Shown one piece after another: positions 20,437 to 31,337 of a stretch of 64,000 nucleotides of DNA. The translations under genes were made by a program, and so were the position numbers. The stretch comes from Oceanobacillus caeni (GTDB taxonomy: Bacteria; Bacillota; Bacilli; Bacillales; Amphibacillaceae). The stretch's first letter is position 1, and every line of letters starts with the position of its first letter. The DNA lies in contig NZ_JAHHXM010000006.1 of the NCBI RefSeq assembly GCF_019037185.1, positions 78,254-142,253 of the forward strand, written 5' to 3'. The notes under the pieces are model-generated. The model worked only from the letters and a program-made list of their open reading frames with translations, was not told where the DNA came from and made no database searches.

Positions 20437-21358
20437 TTTCTCTTTCCTTTCTAGAATGTTTATTCATAACTAAAGCAACACACATAGTTAAAAGGATTGC
20501 TGTAGTCAATCGAATTACTAACAGTGGCCAGACCGGGATTCCTAATGGGATAAAAACCAACGTATCTTCAACTACTGCATGACATGAAACAAGAAATATA
20601 ATCGCTAAGTACATATCTTTCTTAGATACCCCATCCTCTTTCACCGCCTGAATCATTAAACCTGCTCCATATGCTAAGCCTATTGTAAGCCCTGCTACCA
20701 TCGTCATTGATGTATTCTTGTTCATTCCAAGCACTTTCATGAAAGGAGCAAAAGCGTTGGATAATTTATTTAACCACCCTTTTTCACGTAATATCTGCGT
20801 GAAAATCATTAATGGTATCACGATTGCAGCTAATTGAATAATCGCCAAAATTGAAGTTTGTATACCATGGAAGATGATTTCGCCCCATCCATTAGGTTCC
20901 TCTGTTGCCGCTATAAACCCATATTGTGCAGCTTGTGATCCACCACTCCAAAACAAGTTGATAATAACCGCAGAAAGTACCGCTAACCCAAGACGGATAC
21001 TGACAATAATCCACCATTTAATTCCAACTTTAGTAGCTACAGCAGATTCAATGAGTAAATTATGAGAGAACGAAAGCATCATAGCCATAATAAATACTTC
21101 TTTTACAGTAAAATCAAACGAAATAATTGCCCCAATTCCTGCGTACAAATTTAAAAAGTTCCCAAGCACTAAAGGAACTGCTGCCTCTCCTGATAAACCT
21201 ATAAGGCCCATCACCGGCTCTAATATATTGATTAGCCATGGGAGTAAAGGAGTAAACTGTAAAATGGTAACAATTAATGTAACTGGAAAGATTACCTTCC
21301 CTAATGTCCATCCGGTTATTAATCCTTGTATAAAACCGCGTTTTAAAATACCTGTCAT
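20411..21358 (-). CDS. yvoD: nucleoside-recognition (GATE) domain membrane protein YvoD
   Basis: 315 residues from ATG at 21358 (AAAGGAG, 7 nt spacing). About eight membrane segments; contains two Gate-like halves, for example EAAVPLVLGNFLNLYAGIGA. Transport substrate unknown. Position between lgt and ppaX matches B. subtilis yvoD. Confidence 0.8.
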   Translation of the reverse strand: MTGILKRGFIQGLITGWTLGKVIFPVTLIVTILQFTPLLPWLINILEPVMGLIGLSGEAAVPLVLGNFLNLYAGIGAIISFDFTVKEVFIMAMMLSFSHNLLIESAVATKVGIKWWIIVSIRLGLAVLSAVIINLFWSGGSQAAQYGFIAATEEPNGWGEIIFHGIQTSILAIIQLAAIVIPLMIFTQILREKGWLNKLSNAFAPFMKVLGMNKNTSMTMVAGLTIGLAYGAGLMIQAVKEDGVSKKDMYLAIIFLVSCHAVVEDTLVFIPLGIPVWPLLVIRLTTAILLTMCVALVMNKHSRKERENEHTYHTI

Positions 21359-21419
21359 ACGCAATCTCCTTTACGTTAATGTTAATCCATTTATTTTTTC
21401 TTCCTTAAAAGATTTGTAT

Positions 21420-21474
21420 GAAGTGCAATTAAGGCATTCGCCTAAAAGCTTGACGAATGCCAAGTACTCTAACC
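21420..21474. repeat. dispersed hairpin repeat copy (inverted)
   Basis: AAGTGCAATTAAGGCATTCG, a short loop, and CGAATGCCAAG. It lies inside the lgt-yvoD gap, so the operon is interrupted by a hairpin. Confidence 0.75.
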
Positions 21475-22302
21475 TTTTTTCTTTTTATTATTGGGAATAT
21501 CATTGTATCTGATAGTTGTCGTTTTTCGTCGGTAAATGATCAATAGAATTGCTGTAACAATAGCAATGACAGAAACTATTTGGGCTGTTCTCCATTCACC
21601 AATAACATATAAACTATCCGTTCTCATACCCTCGATAAAATAGCGTCCAATCGAATAGCCAATGACATACGTTAAGAATACTTCCCCACGTAATGGATTG
21701 TATCTTCTTAATATAATAAGTAAAACAAAGATTAAAATGTTCCACAATGATTCATACAAAAATGTTGGATGGTAGGTAACCCCATTAATTGTCATTTGAT
21801 TTATAATAAAATCCGGGACAATATCATAAATAATGGACCCATCAGGGAGTGGGCCACCATGAGCTTCTTGGTTCATAAAATTTCCCCAACGTCCAATTGC
21901 CTGAGCGAGAATCAAACTTGGAGCTACGATATCAGCCAATTGCCAAAAAGGTATCTTCCTAGCACGCGAAAAGACGATTGCAGTTAATACTCCCCCAATA
22001 ATAGCACCATGAATAGCTATACCGCCTTCCCAAATTGCAAACACTTTCCAGAATGGACCATTCGCGTAACGTTCACTCCATTCAAACGTAACATAATAAA
22101 TTCTTGCACAAATAATCGCTATAGGTACCGCATAAACAATGAAGTCGATTAGCAGTTCTTTATTTAGACCAAGGCGATCCGCTTCTTTCATAGCTAGCCA
22201 TAGTCCCAATCCAGCACCTACTGCAATGATTACCCCATACCAATAAATGGTTAACGGGCCAATTTCTATAAATACTCTATTTAATGGTGCAGTTAAGATC
22301 AT
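21469..22302 (-). CDS. lgt: phosphatidylglycerol:prolipoprotein diacylglyceryl transferase
   Basis: 277 residues, about seven membrane helices. Signature GRWGNFMNQEAHGGP and catalytic-region AIHGAIIGG are present. Adds diacylglycerol to lipobox Cys, needed for example for the CccB-type lipoprotein at 36416. RBS GAGGT. Confidence 0.95.
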   Translation of the reverse strand: MILTAPLNRVFIEIGPLTIYWYGVIIAVGAGLGLWLAMKEADRLGLNKELLIDFIVYAVPIAIICARIYYVTFEWSERYANGPFWKVFAIWEGGIAIHGAIIGGVLTAIVFSRARKIPFWQLADIVAPSLILAQAIGRWGNFMNQEAHGGPLPDGSIIYDIVPDFIINQMTINGVTYHPTFLYESLWNILIFVLLIILRRYNPLRGEVFLTYVIGYSIGRYFIEGMRTDSLYVIGEWRTAQIVSVIAIVTAILLIIYRRKTTTIRYNDIPNNKKKKG

Positions 22303-22315
22303 TTTTAAACCTCAC

Positions 22316-23254
22316 TTATTCTGAAATATCTTTTTCAAGTTCAATCATTTGGGTTAATCGATCTGAAAATTCTTCTGCAGCATTTACACCCATATTTTTC
22401 AATCGGAAATTCATTGCTGCGACTTCGATAATTACAGCAAGATTTCGGCCTGGACGTACTGGTATCGTTACCTTAGGTAAATCTACGTCCATAATTCTCA
22501 TTTTATCCTCATCTAAACCGAGTCTGTCGTACTGTTTCTTTTCATCCCAAATTTCCAAATTGACGGCTAAAGCAATCTTTTTATAATTACGGACTGCCCC
22601 AGCTCCAAATAAGGTCATGACATTTATAATTCCCAATCCACGTATTTCAAGCATATGTTCAATTAATGGTGGAGAAGTTCCAACTAAGGTGTCATAATCT
22701 TCCTGTCTAATTTCCACACTATCATCTGCAACTAACCGGTGCCCCCTCTTAACCAATTCAAGTGCAGTTTCACTTTTTCCAACACCGCTTTGTCCAGTAA
22801 TGAGTACACCTACCCCATAAATATCAACTAAAACACCGTGTACGGCTGTAAATGGTGCAAATTTTGCTTCCAAATAGTTTGTTAACCGACTAGTGACCCT
22901 AGTCGTTTTTCTAGGAGAAAGTAAAATAGGTACTCCAGCATGATCTGCAGCTTTGATTAACTCCTCTGGAACTTTCATACCACGGGAAATGACAATACAT
23001 GGTGTAATGTCTGTACATAATTTTTCTGCTCGGTCTTTTCTTTGTTCAGGTGACAATTCAAGAAAATATGTCATTTCTGTCTTTCCAATAAGCTGTAAAC
23101 GCTCTTTAGGATAATATTTAAAATAGCCAGTCATTTCGATTCCTGGACGAGATATATCGCTTGTAATAATTTCTCTATGTATACCATCTTTCCCTGCAAC
23201 TAGAGTTAGATTAAAATTATCCAGTAGATCTTTTGTGCGTACTATTGCACCCAT
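22316..23254 (-). CDS. hprK: HPr kinase/phosphorylase
   Basis: 312 residues. Walker [16 protein letters not shown], then VADDSVEI, and the HprK signature [21 protein letters not shown]. Phosphorylates Ser46 of HPr and of Crh (crh is at 8138-8392). Good AAGGAGG site. Confidence 0.97.
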   Translation of the reverse strand: MGAIVRTKDLLDNFNLTLVAGKDGIHREIITSDISRPGIEMTGYFKYYPKERLQLIGKTEMTYFLELSPEQRKDRAEKLCTDITPCIVISRGMKVPEELIKAADHAGVPILLSPRKTTRVTSRLTNYLEAKFAPFTAVHGVLVDIYGVGVLITGQSGVGKSETALELVKRGHRLVADDSVEIRQEDYDTLVGTSPPLIEHMLEIRGLGIINVMTLFGAGAVRNYKKIALAVNLEIWDEKKQYDRLGLDEDKMRIMDVDLPKVTIPVRPGRNLAVIIEVAAMNFRLKNMGVNAAEEFSDRLTQMIELEKDISE

Positions 23255-23351
23255 TCAGGTAGCCTCCTTCAATAATAACTGCTAATATTATAGCATAAAA
23301 AAATATAGGCAATACACCTACTAGATTTTTTTGATTAAAACTAGTACACGC

Positions 23352-23424
23352 GATTGGGCTAGGCGATTATCTTAGTTGCACTTTACAAATCTTTACGGTG
23401 GGACGGTTAATTGGATCCCAGGAC
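23352..23424. repeat. dispersed repeat copy
   Basis: Contains CTTAGTTGCACTT followed by AAATCTTTACGGTGGGACGG and ATCCCAGGA, closely matching the copy at 40780-40850. Confidence 0.7.
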
Positions 23425-23449
23425 TAAAAGTTTATTATAACTTCTTGCT

Positions 23450-23477
23450 AAAAAAAAAAACCTAACATAAGTAGGTT
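23450..23477 (-). terminator. terminator of bshB2
   Basis: AACCTA/TAGGTT stem with an 11-nt T-run on the minus strand, 10 bp after the stop codon. Confidence 0.85.
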
Positions 23478-23486
23478 CCTTTATTC

Positions 23487-24152
23487 TTAAAACTTCCATA
23501 TATAGAATCTTTCTATTCCCATGTTCTGTTTTGCAATTTCTTTTAAATCAATATTGACACTTGCTTCGTCTCTTCGTTGCCCTAAAACACCTTGTGCTTG
23601 AGAAGCATGTGCGAATATTGCATCGATTTTCTTATCAAAAATAGCCGTTATATCATTTTCGATTTCAGGCTTTCCAAGTACCTCTTCATAATCATTGGAT
23701 ATAGCTTGAGCCCAAACGGTTGGTCGATCTTCAGGATTCATTAGGCGAACAGCTTCAATGGCAGCTGCACCTAATGCATTATGATCCGGGTGAACTGCAT
23801 AGTCTGGATAATGCGTGATAACTAGGCTAGGCTTAATTTTATCTAAATATGATTTTAAATCTAATGCAATTTGGTTACGGTCTTCGAATTCAATTGTTTT
23901 ATCGCGGTAACCTAACATTTCTAAATTCATATCCAGAACTTCACATGCATCTATTAGTTCTTTTTTTCTAATTTCAGGTAATGTCTCGCGGTTTGCAAAT
24001 ATAGGAGATCCCATATTTCTTCCCATTTCTCCAAGTGTTCCACATAAGTACGTAACAGGCACACCTTCTTCCCGAAATTTTGCAATGGTCCCCGCAGCTC
24101 CAAATGATTCATCATCTGGATGTGGGTAAATAACAACAACGTGTTTTTCCAT
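23487..24152 (-). CDS. bshB2: bacillithiol biosynthesis deacetylase BshB2
   Basis: 221 residues from ATG at 24152 (MEKHVVVIYPHPDDE), the same length as B. subtilis BshB2. LmbE/PIG-L family zinc deacetylase: PHPDDE and HPDHNALG carry the metal ligands. Removes acetyl from GlcNAc-malate. Paired with a yojF homologue as in B. subtilis. Confidence 0.92.
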   Translation of the reverse strand: MEKHVVVIYPHPDDESFGAAGTIAKFREEGVPVTYLCGTLGEMGRNMGSPIFANRETLPEIRKKELIDACEVLDMNLEMLGYRDKTIEFEDRNQIALDLKSYLDKIKPSLVITHYPDYAVHPDHNALGAAAIEAVRLMNPEDRPTVWAQAISNDYEEVLGKPEIENDITAIFDKKIDAIFAHASQAQGVLGQRRDEASVNIDLKEIAKQNMGIERFYIWKF

Positions 24153-24173
24153 AGTTAACGTTCCTTCCTTCAC

Positions 24174-24527
24174 TTAATAGCTAAATGGTGTTTCACTTAT
24201 CTGTAGGGAAACCATTAAACGTCCTTCTCTATCATGACCGGCCATTAATAGTTTAGAATCTTCATGAATGGTCCAATCCGTTAGACCTTCCGCATAAATC
24301 CATCCCATTTCCATTTTAAGACCGACACGATATGACTTTCCATCTCCTACAATTTTCGCTTGGTTAAAGGAAACTTTCGCATTTCGTATATATGCACCAA
24401 CATTATATGCTTTTTTATTAATATGGCTCGCGTATGCACCATTTGTTGTTTCCAAATGGACATATACTTCTTTATTTTTAAATCCATCAATTATTTTTTG
24501 AACTTTTTCCAATTCAATTGGTTTCAT
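24174..24527 (-). CDS. yojF: YojF family protein (DUF1806)
   Basis: 117 residues from ATG at 24527 (MKPIELEKVQ) with a TTGGAGGAAC site. Small mostly-beta protein of unknown function that is genetically linked to bshB2. Confidence 0.85.
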   Translation of the reverse strand: MKPIELEKVQKIIDGFKNKEVYVHLETTNGAYASHINKKAYNVGAYIRNAKVSFNQAKIVGDGKSYRVGLKMEMGWIYAEGLTDWTIHEDSKLLMAGHDREGRLMVSLQISETPFSY

Positions 24528-24610
24528 TTTTGTTCCTCCAATTCTTCCTCTATTAACTGTAACGGAAGAACAAAATACAGTCAAAAATTTGGTTTGTTTA
24601 AAATAGATTG

Positions 24611-24656
24611 TAGCCCGAAATACACTCCTCGTTCTTAAGGATCATATATTCGGGCT
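24611..24656 (-). terminator. hairpin after uvrA
   Basis: AGCCCGAATATA and TATTTCGGGCT arms in the uvrA-yojF gap; only a weak T-run follows. Confidence 0.55.
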
Positions 24657-24673
24657 GCTTGGTGTTTCCACTT

Positions 24674-27556
24674 TTATTTCGTACTAATTTTCTCTTTTTC
24701 GGTAATTAGTTCTTCCATACGTTTTTGGTCTCTTTCTAGTACTGTTTTAAGGTACTGACCAGTATAGGAAATATCAGATGCCTCCGCAATTTCCTCTGGT
24801 GTTCCAGTTGCAATAATTTGCCCACCACGATCTCCACCTTCAGGGCCTAAGTCAATAATATGATCGGCACATTTAATAACATCTAGATTGTGTTCAATAA
24901 TTAAGATGGAATCCCCGTTTTCTACGATACGTTGTAAAACAGATAGAAGTCGCTTAATATCATCAACATGTAAACCTGTTGTAGGTTCATCTAAAATATA
25001 GAAAGTTTTACCTGTTGATCGTTTATGGAGCTCACTCGCTAACTTCACACGTTGGGCTTCTCCGCCAGATAACGTAGTTGCAGGTTGTCCTAATTGAACA
25101 TACCCCAATCCAACATCAACTAATGTTTGGAGTTTTCGTTTGATTTTAGGGATAGGAGCAAAAAATTCTAATGCTTCTTCAATTCGCATATCCAAAACGT
25201 CTGAAATACTTTTTCCTTTATATTGTACTTCTAATGTTTCACGATTGTATCGTTTTCCATGACAAACCTCACAAGGAACGTAAACATCTGGTAAGAAGTG
25301 CATCTCAATTTTAATAATTCCGTCTCCTCGACAAGCTTCACAACGCCCACCTTTAACATTAAAACTGAATCGGCCTTTTTTATAACCTCTTACTTTTGCT
25401 TCATTCGTTTGTGCATACACATCACGAATATCGTCAAAAACCCCCGTATATGTTGCCGGGTTGGAACGTGGTGTTCTTCCTATCGGTGACTGGTCAATAT
25501 TAATCACTTTATCAAGATTATCTAATCCCTTGATTTCCTTATGTTCCCCGGCTTTTATATTGGCTCTGTTCAATTCCTTCGCTAGCGATTTATAAATAAT
25601 TTCATTTACTAATGTACTCTTACCTGAACCTGAAACTCCAGTAACTACGGTCATTAATCCGATCGGTATTTTTACAGATACATTTTTCAAATTATTCTCT
25701 GACGCACCAATAACTTCAAGTTTTCGTTTATCTCCTTTTCTCCTGCTCGCAGGAAGTGGGATAAACTTTTCTCCTGATAAATATTTACCAGTAAGTGAAT
25801 TTTCGTGTTTCATTACGTTTTCCGGTGTATCACTTGCTATGACTTGACCACCATATTCCCCAGCTCCAGGGCCTATATCGATTAACCAATCCGCAGCAAG
25901 CATGGTATCTTCATCATGCTCCACTACGATTAACGTATTATCTAAATCACGCATCTGTTTTAACGTACTTATAAGACGGTCGTTGTCTCTTTGATGTAAT
26001 CCAATAGATGGTTCGTCTAGCACATATAACACTCCGGTTAATGCGGATCCAATTTGAGTAGCTAATCGAATACGTTGTGCTTCTCCACCAGATAAAGTAC
26101 CTGCAGCACGAGACATTGTTAAATAATCCAATCCTACATTGACAAGGAACGATAAACGATTATTAATTTCTTTTAAAATCATTTTTGCAATTTGTTTTTC
26201 TTTCTCCGTGAAATCTACTTTCTTAAAGAATTCCATTGCTTCCATGATAGAATAATCGGTTATATTGCTAATATGTAACCCATTAATTAATACCGCTAAT
26301 GCTTCTTGTTTCAATCGGTGTCCTTTACATTTAGGACATTTTTTTTCCGTCATATATTTCTGTAGTGTATCCCTTGTAAAGTCAGAGCTTGTTTCTTTGT
26401 AACGTCTCGCAATGTTGTTCATAACACCTTCAAAGTAAATATCGGTATCCCTAATGTTTCCAAATTCACCTTCATAGTAGAAATGAATTTTTTCATTTCC
26501 ACTTCCATATATGACTTTATCCATTTGTTCCTTTGGCAAATCTTTCACTGGGGTATCCATGTCAATGTTATAATGCTTGCAAACACTTTTTAGTAATTGT
26601 GGATAGTATTGTGAACTAATAGGTTCCCAAGCAACAATCGCATTTTCATTTAGTGTTTTATTCCAATCAGGGATTACTAAATCGATGTCTACTTCTAGTT
26701 TTGTACCAAGTCCATCACAAGCAGCACACGCACCAAAAGGGCTATTGAATGAAAATAAACGTGGTTCTAATTCTCCAATGGAAAAACCACAAATAGGGCA
26801 GGCATGATTTTCACTAAAAGTTAATTCTTCTTCTCCAATCACATCGACAATGATTTTTCCTTCACCCAATTTCAATGCTGTTTCAATGGAATCACTCAAT
26901 CTTCCTTCTATACCCGGTTTTACAACTACACGATCAATAACCACTTCAATCGAATGCTTTTTGTTTTTTTCCAGTGCTATGTCTTCTGTTACTTCACGCA
27001 TTTCTTTGTCTACACGAATTCGGACATAGCCTTCTTTTTTCAACTTCTCTAGAACTTTTTTATGTTCACCTTTTTTTCCAGAAATAACTGGAGCAAGTAT
27101 CTGCATTTTGGTTCGCTCTGGATACTCTATGATTCGATCAACCATTTGTTGAACAGTTTGTGATGCTATTTCGATTCCGTGCTTTGGGCATGTTGGGTGC
27201 CCCACTCTAGCAAATAAAAGACGTAAATAGTCATAAATCTCTGTAACTGTTCCAACCGTTGACCTTGGATTACGACTTGTAGTTTTTTGATCTATTGCAA
27301 TTGCTGGGGATAAGCCTTCGATCGAATCGACATCTGGTTTTTCCATTTGACCTAAAAACTGTCTTGCATAGGCAGATAGGGATTCAACATATCGACGTTG
27401 ACCTTCTGCATAGATTGTATCGAAAGCGAGCGAAGACTTTCCCGAACCAGATAATCCTGTAACCACTACAAGTTGATTTTTCGGGATATTAATATCAATG
27501 TTTTTTAAATTATTGGCCCTTGCTCCCTTTATTTGTATCGTTTTATTCGTAGACAT
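24674..27556 (-). CDS. uvrA: excinuclease ABC subunit A
   Basis: 960 residues from the ATG at 27556. Two ABC ATPase modules ([28 protein letters not shown]), two signature [24 protein letters not shown] motifs, and CxxC zinc modules ([15 protein letters not shown]). Damage recognition in nucleotide excision repair. Overlap with uvrB depends on the start; the GTG at 27568 would overlap uvrB by 4 bp. Confidence 0.97.
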   Translation of the reverse strand: MSTNKTIQIKGARANNLKNIDINIPKNQLVVVTGLSGSGKSSLAFDTIYAEGQRRYVESLSAYARQFLGQMEKPDVDSIEGLSPAIAIDQKTTSRNPRSTVGTVTEIYDYLRLLFARVGHPTCPKHGIEIASQTVQQMVDRIIEYPERTKMQILAPVISGKKGEHKKVLEKLKKEGYVRIRVDKEMREVTEDIALEKNKKHSIEVVIDRVVVKPGIEGRLSDSIETALKLGEGKIIVDVIGEEELTFSENHACPICGFSIGELEPRLFSFNSPFGACAACDGLGTKLEVDIDLVIPDWNKTLNENAIVAWEPISSQYYPQLLKSVCKHYNIDMDTPVKDLPKEQMDKVIYGSGNEKIHFYYEGEFGNIRDTDIYFEGVMNNIARRYKETSSDFTRDTLQKYMTEKKCPKCKGHRLKQEALAVLINGLHISNITDYSIMEAMEFFKKVDFTEKEKQIAKMILKEINNRLSFLVNVGLDYLTMSRAAGTLSGGEAQRIRLATQIGSALTGVLYVLDEPSIGLHQRDNDRLISTLKQMRDLDNTLIVVEHDEDTMLAADWLIDIGPGAGEYGGQVIASDTPENVMKHENSLTGKYLSGEKFIPLPASRRKGDKRKLEVIGASENNLKNVSVKIPIGLMTVVTGVSGSGKSTLVNEIIYKSLAKELNRANIKAGEHKEIKGLDNLDKVINIDQSPIGRTPRSNPATYTGVFDDIRDVYAQTNEAKVRGYKKGRFSFNVKGGRCEACRGDGIIKIEMHFLPDVYVPCEVCHGKRYNRETLEVQYKGKSISDVLDMRIEEALEFFAPIPKIKRKLQTLVDVGLGYVQLGQPATTLSGGEAQRVKLASELHKRSTGKTFYILDEPTTGLHVDDIKRLLSVLQRIVENGDSILIIEHNLDVIKCADHIIDLGPEGGDRGGQIIATGTPEEIAEASDISYTGQYLKTVLERDQKRMEELITEKEKISTK

Positions 27557-27564
27557 ATTTGAAA

Positions 27565-29550
27565 TCACGCTCCCGCTTTCAGTTCAAAAATAATATCACG
27601 GAGTTCAGCAGCTTTTTCGAAATCAAGCGCTTTTGCTGCCTCTTTCATTTCCTTTTCCATTTGTTCAAGCACTTTTTCCTTTTCCTTCTTCGGTAACTTC
27701 TCTATTGCTTTAGACTTACTATCATATTTTTCAGTATCCTCTGCAGCCATTGTTGCACGGATCACATCACGTACTTCTTTCTTAATCGTTTTTGGTACGA
27801 TGTTATGTTCCTCATTATATGCCATCTGTTTTTCCCGACGTCTTCCTGTTTCATCAATTGCTTTCTGCATCGAATCCGTTATTTTATCTGCATACATAAT
27901 AACTTCTCCATTTGCATTACGTGCCGCCCGACCAATTGTTTGGATTAAAGATCGTTCAGAACGAAGGAATCCTTCTTTATCCGCATCTAAGATAGCAACT
28001 AACGAAACTTCTGGAATATCAAGTCCTTCACGAAGTAAGTTAATTCCAATAAGTACATCATATTTTCCTATTCGTAAATCACGTATGATCTCAATTCGCT
28101 CTAATGTCTTAATTTCTGAATGTAAGTAGGCAACCTTCATCCCGATTTCTTTCAAATAATCGGTTAAATCCTCAGACATCTTTTTCGTTAAAGTTGTTAC
28201 AAGGACACGTTCATTTTTATCGATTCGTTGATTTATTTCTTTAATTAAATTATCAATTTGTCCTTCAATTGGACGTACTTCTATTTTCGGATCTAGTAAT
28301 CCGGTCGGGCGAATTATTTGCTCCGTCATTTCTGGAGAATGTTCTAACTCATATGGCCCAGGTGTTGCAGAAACATAGACAAGTTGATGTGTTTTCTCTT
28401 CAAATTCCTCGAATTTTAAAGGACGGTTATCCAAAGCAGATGGTAAACGAAAACCGTGATCCACAAGTACTTGTTTTCTAGCTTGGTCCCCATTATACAT
28501 TCCCCTTATTTGCGGCAACGTAACATGGGATTCATCAATAACAACTAGGAAATCCTCTGGAAAATAATCGAGCAACGTATATGGTGTCGCACCTGCTTCT
28601 CTTAAAGTCAAATGTCTAGAATAGTTTTCAATCCCTGAACAAAAACCCATTTCCCGCATCATTTCTAAATCATAATGGGTTCGTTGTTCTAGCCTCTGTG
28701 CTTCTAATAGTTTGTTGTCATCCCGTAATTCTTTCAATCTTTCTTCTAACTCTTTTTCGATATTAGCTATAGCCAATTTCATTTTTTCTTCTCTCGTAAC
28801 GAAGTGGGAAGCAGGGAAAATAGCAATATGTTCTCTGTCACCAACTATTTCTCCTGTTAAAGCATCAACTTCTCTAATTCGGTCTATTTCATCCCCAAAG
28901 AACTCAACACGAATACAATGTTCCTCTCTAGATGCGGGAATAATTTCAACCGAATCCCCCCGAACTCGAAATGTTCCGCGCCCGAACTCAATATCATTTC
29001 TAGCGTATTGAATATCCACTAATTCTCGGAGCAATTGATCACGATCTTTTTCCATCCCCATACGAAGGGAAAGTACTTGACTACGATATTCTTCTGGTGA
29101 ACCTAAACCATATATACAAGACACACTTGCTACTATTAATACATCATTTCTTTCAAAAAGAGAAGATGTGGCAGAGTGCCGTAATTTATCTATTTCATCA
29201 TTAATACTTGCATCTTTTTCAATAAATGTATCTGTAGAAGGGACATATGCCTCAGGTTGATAATAATCATAATAGCTAACAAAATACTCCACTGCATTAT
29301 TGGGGAAAAACTCCTTAAATTCACTATATAATTGCCCTGCAAGTGTTTTATTGTGAGCTATCACTAATGTTGGACGATTAATTTCTTTAATTACATTGGA
29401 CATCGTAAATGTTTTACCAGTACCTGTTGCACCTAATAAAGTTTGGTGTCGTTGACCAGCCAACACTTTTTCCGTTATTTCTTTAATTGCATTTGGTTGG
29501 TCCCCTGCTGGTTTATACTTAGATACTAATTCAAACTTATTATTATCCAA
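27565..29550 (-). CDS. uvrB: excinuclease ABC subunit B
   Basis: 661 residues from a TTG at 29550, chosen because GGAGGCGG lies 5 nt upstream and the resulting length equals that of B. subtilis UvrB. Helicase-like motifs [12 protein letters not shown], the beta-hairpin [24 protein letters not shown], and a C-terminal UVR motif ([16 protein letters not shown]). Loads UvrC onto damaged DNA. Confidence 0.95.
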   Translation of the reverse strand: MDNNKFELVSKYKPAGDQPNAIKEITEKVLAGQRHQTLLGATGTGKTFTMSNVIKEINRPTLVIAHNKTLAGQLYSEFKEFFPNNAVEYFVSYYDYYQPEAYVPSTDTFIEKDASINDEIDKLRHSATSSLFERNDVLIVASVSCIYGLGSPEEYRSQVLSLRMGMEKDRDQLLRELVDIQYARNDIEFGRGTFRVRGDSVEIIPASREEHCIRVEFFGDEIDRIREVDALTGEIVGDREHIAIFPASHFVTREEKMKLAIANIEKELEERLKELRDDNKLLEAQRLEQRTHYDLEMMREMGFCSGIENYSRHLTLREAGATPYTLLDYFPEDFLVVIDESHVTLPQIRGMYNGDQARKQVLVDHGFRLPSALDNRPLKFEEFEEKTHQLVYVSATPGPYELEHSPEMTEQIIRPTGLLDPKIEVRPIEGQIDNLIKEINQRIDKNERVLVTTLTKKMSEDLTDYLKEIGMKVAYLHSEIKTLERIEIIRDLRIGKYDVLIGINLLREGLDIPEVSLVAILDADKEGFLRSERSLIQTIGRAARNANGEVIMYADKITDSMQKAIDETGRRREKQMAYNEEHNIVPKTIKKEVRDVIRATMAAEDTEKYDSKSKAIEKLPKKEKEKVLEQMEKEMKEAAKALDFEKAAELRDIIFELKAGA

Positions 29551-29698
29551 AATGTCCGCCTCCGTTCTTCTTTCCCTATATTCTATCATATCTGCTTCAT
29601 ATTTTAACATAGCACGAACAAATATTCGATTCATAAGTATTAACGCTTTACTATTTTATCCATAATTTGCAGGGAAAATAAGGAGACAATGAGGACAG

Positions 29699-29775
29699 AG
29701 GTACTTTACGGGAATTTGGATCTGCCTCTCCCTTCTTTGTTTCCCTGAAGCTTGTGGTGAGGGTCTTACTTAAAT
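29699..29775. repeat. dispersed repeat fragment
   Basis: GAATTTGGATCTGCCTCTCC, then CTTCTTTGTTTCCC..AAGCTTG, matching the right-hand part of the copies at 7094-7310 and 31117-31247. The 29551-29884 gap holds this and the terminator below, no gene. Confidence 0.55.
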
Positions 29776-29814
29776 GAGATAAATTAACATTTTAGCCAAC
29801 GAGCCCCATGTATC

Positions 29815-29850
29815 AAAAAAAGACCCCTATCCACGATAGAAGTCTAATAG
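29815..29850 (-). terminator. terminator of minJ
   Basis: GACTTCTATC / GATAGGGGTC stem followed by T8 on the minus strand. A second small hairpin (AAGAGC/GCTCTT) lies at 29853-29873. Confidence 0.7.
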
Positions 29851-29884
29851 CATGAAGAGCTTTAGCAGGCTCTTAAGCTATTCA

Positions 29885-31081
29885 TTAATTTACCTTTTTC
29901 ATCTTTTCTTTGTGAGGTTTCTCAGAAAATAATAATCCCAATTCATGATGTTCCCCTTCATAATAGGCGCCCTGTACAAACCTTACTTCTTTGTTATCAT
30001 CTAAAACATCTAATTTAAAGTAGGCTCCACTATTTTGTAAGGCTAGATAAAATTGATGAACATTATTTACCTTAATTCCGTTTACCTTTGCGATGATTTC
30101 TCCGACTAGAACTCCACTTCGTTCAGCGGGAGTACCAGGAATAACACTTACAATTTTAAGCCCAGCATTTTCTGGATGGAAATAAGGTAATCTTACTTTA
30201 TCGCCGTATCTATAACGATAATGAATATATTCTTTTCCTAAAATGGCTACAATTAATGCAACAAAGGACAACCAATGTATGAAGATTCCACCTACTGCAA
30301 TGGCAACAATCCCAAATCCTAGTAACATAATATATTTCGAAAGTTTCTCCGCGGCTTGTTTTGGCATGTGGCCTTTTGCAATATAGTCAAACCCAATAAT
30401 AAAAGGAATAAGTACGGTGCCAAAACTTTGATCACCTAAAGAAACAACTGGCCAGTAAGGCTCAATAGGAACAATATTGCCAGTAGGAATTAGCATAAAA
30501 AATGGAATGACAGCCATTCTTTTTAATCGGTGCTGACCTACCCAAATTCCTCGTCTACTTAATGATAGGCTTGGAAAAGTTCGATTTCGTTTTATGCTTT
30601 TAATTAAAATCGCCTCTACAATTAAAAATAAACCTAATAAAATAGATAATACGGTAAAGTTTGTTTCCATTGTAAAGGACATACCGAATAACTCTAAGTC
30701 TTTCGATACGAATGGCAAAAATAAAAACAATAAGTAAGTAATACCTATCGTGTATATCGGTGAAAGCAGCGTAAAGCGCATTGTTATACTTAATAGAATA
30801 GTTAATATACATAGTAAAATGATAGTCTCATAGTTAATAACCATACCTGTCCCTAAAGTAATAACCGAAATGATTATACCAGAAACAATTGCAATCAAGT
30901 GCGTGCCTTTCCATTCAGAAAAAATATCAAAAACTTTAGAACCGAAATCAAGGCGTTCATCTTTAATGCGTTTATAGCCAGAAAAAACAACTAATAAAAT
31001 AGACCAATATACAAGAGGATTTAAGAAGAACCTTCCAATTCCTTTTAACACTTCCATGAACCAATCTTCTATCAAGTTCAT
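29885..31081 (-). CDS. minJ: cell-division topology protein MinJ
   Basis: 398 residues; several N-terminal transmembrane segments and a C-terminal PDZ domain (GLKIVSVIPGTPAERSGVLVGEIIAKVNGIKV). Bridges DivIVA and MinD in B. subtilis and lies in the same neighbourhood (ctpB upstream, uvrB downstream). Start may be the ATG at 31081 or the preceding GTG. Confidence 0.87.
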   Translation of the reverse strand: MNLIEDWFMEVLKGIGRFFLNPLVYWSILLVVFSGYKRIKDERLDFGSKVFDIFSEWKGTHLIAIVSGIIISVITLGTGMVINYETIILLCILTILLSITMRFTLLSPIYTIGITYLLFLFLPFVSKDLELFGMSFTMETNFTVLSILLGLFLIVEAILIKSIKRNRTFPSLSLSRRGIWVGQHRLKRMAVIPFFMLIPTGNIVPIEPYWPVVSLGDQSFGTVLIPFIIGFDYIAKGHMPKQAAEKLSKYIMLLGFGIVAIAVGGIFIHWLSFVALIVAILGKEYIHYRYRYGDKVRLPYFHPENAGLKIVSVIPGTPAERSGVLVGEIIAKVNGIKVNNVHQFYLALQNSGAYFKLDVLDDNKEVRFVQGAYYEGEHHELGLLFSEKPHKEKMKKVN

Positions 31082-31116
31082 CACCTTCCAACAAGATGCA
31101 TTTAAAAATATATTCG

Positions 31117-31247
31117 ATTAAGGAGACTTCCATCCGTGGAGGGTTTCCTTCATCCCCACTAATGGTTAGTCGCACTTATCGGACCATTACGGACAGTTGA
31201 TCTCCCACCTACTTCTTTGTTTCCCCAAAATCTTGAGGTAGGATAAA
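31117..31247. repeat. dispersed repeat copy, TTAGTCGCACTTAT type
   Basis: Contains CCCACTAATGG-TTAGTCGCACTTATCGGACC and CCCACCTACTTCTTTG, as in 7203-7310. Confidence 0.75.
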
Positions 31248-31297
31248 TAAATGTATTTTCTGCATCATACTCTAATTGAAGTATAACAAAAAAATGA

Positions 31298-31331
31298 AAT
31301 AAAATCCGTGGTTTCCCACGGATTTTATTTT
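31298..31331 (-). terminator. terminator of ctpB
   Basis: AATAAAATCCGTGG / CCACGGATTTTATT stem with a 4-nt loop; T-rich on the minus side. Confidence 0.85.
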
Positions 31332-31337
31332 CTAACA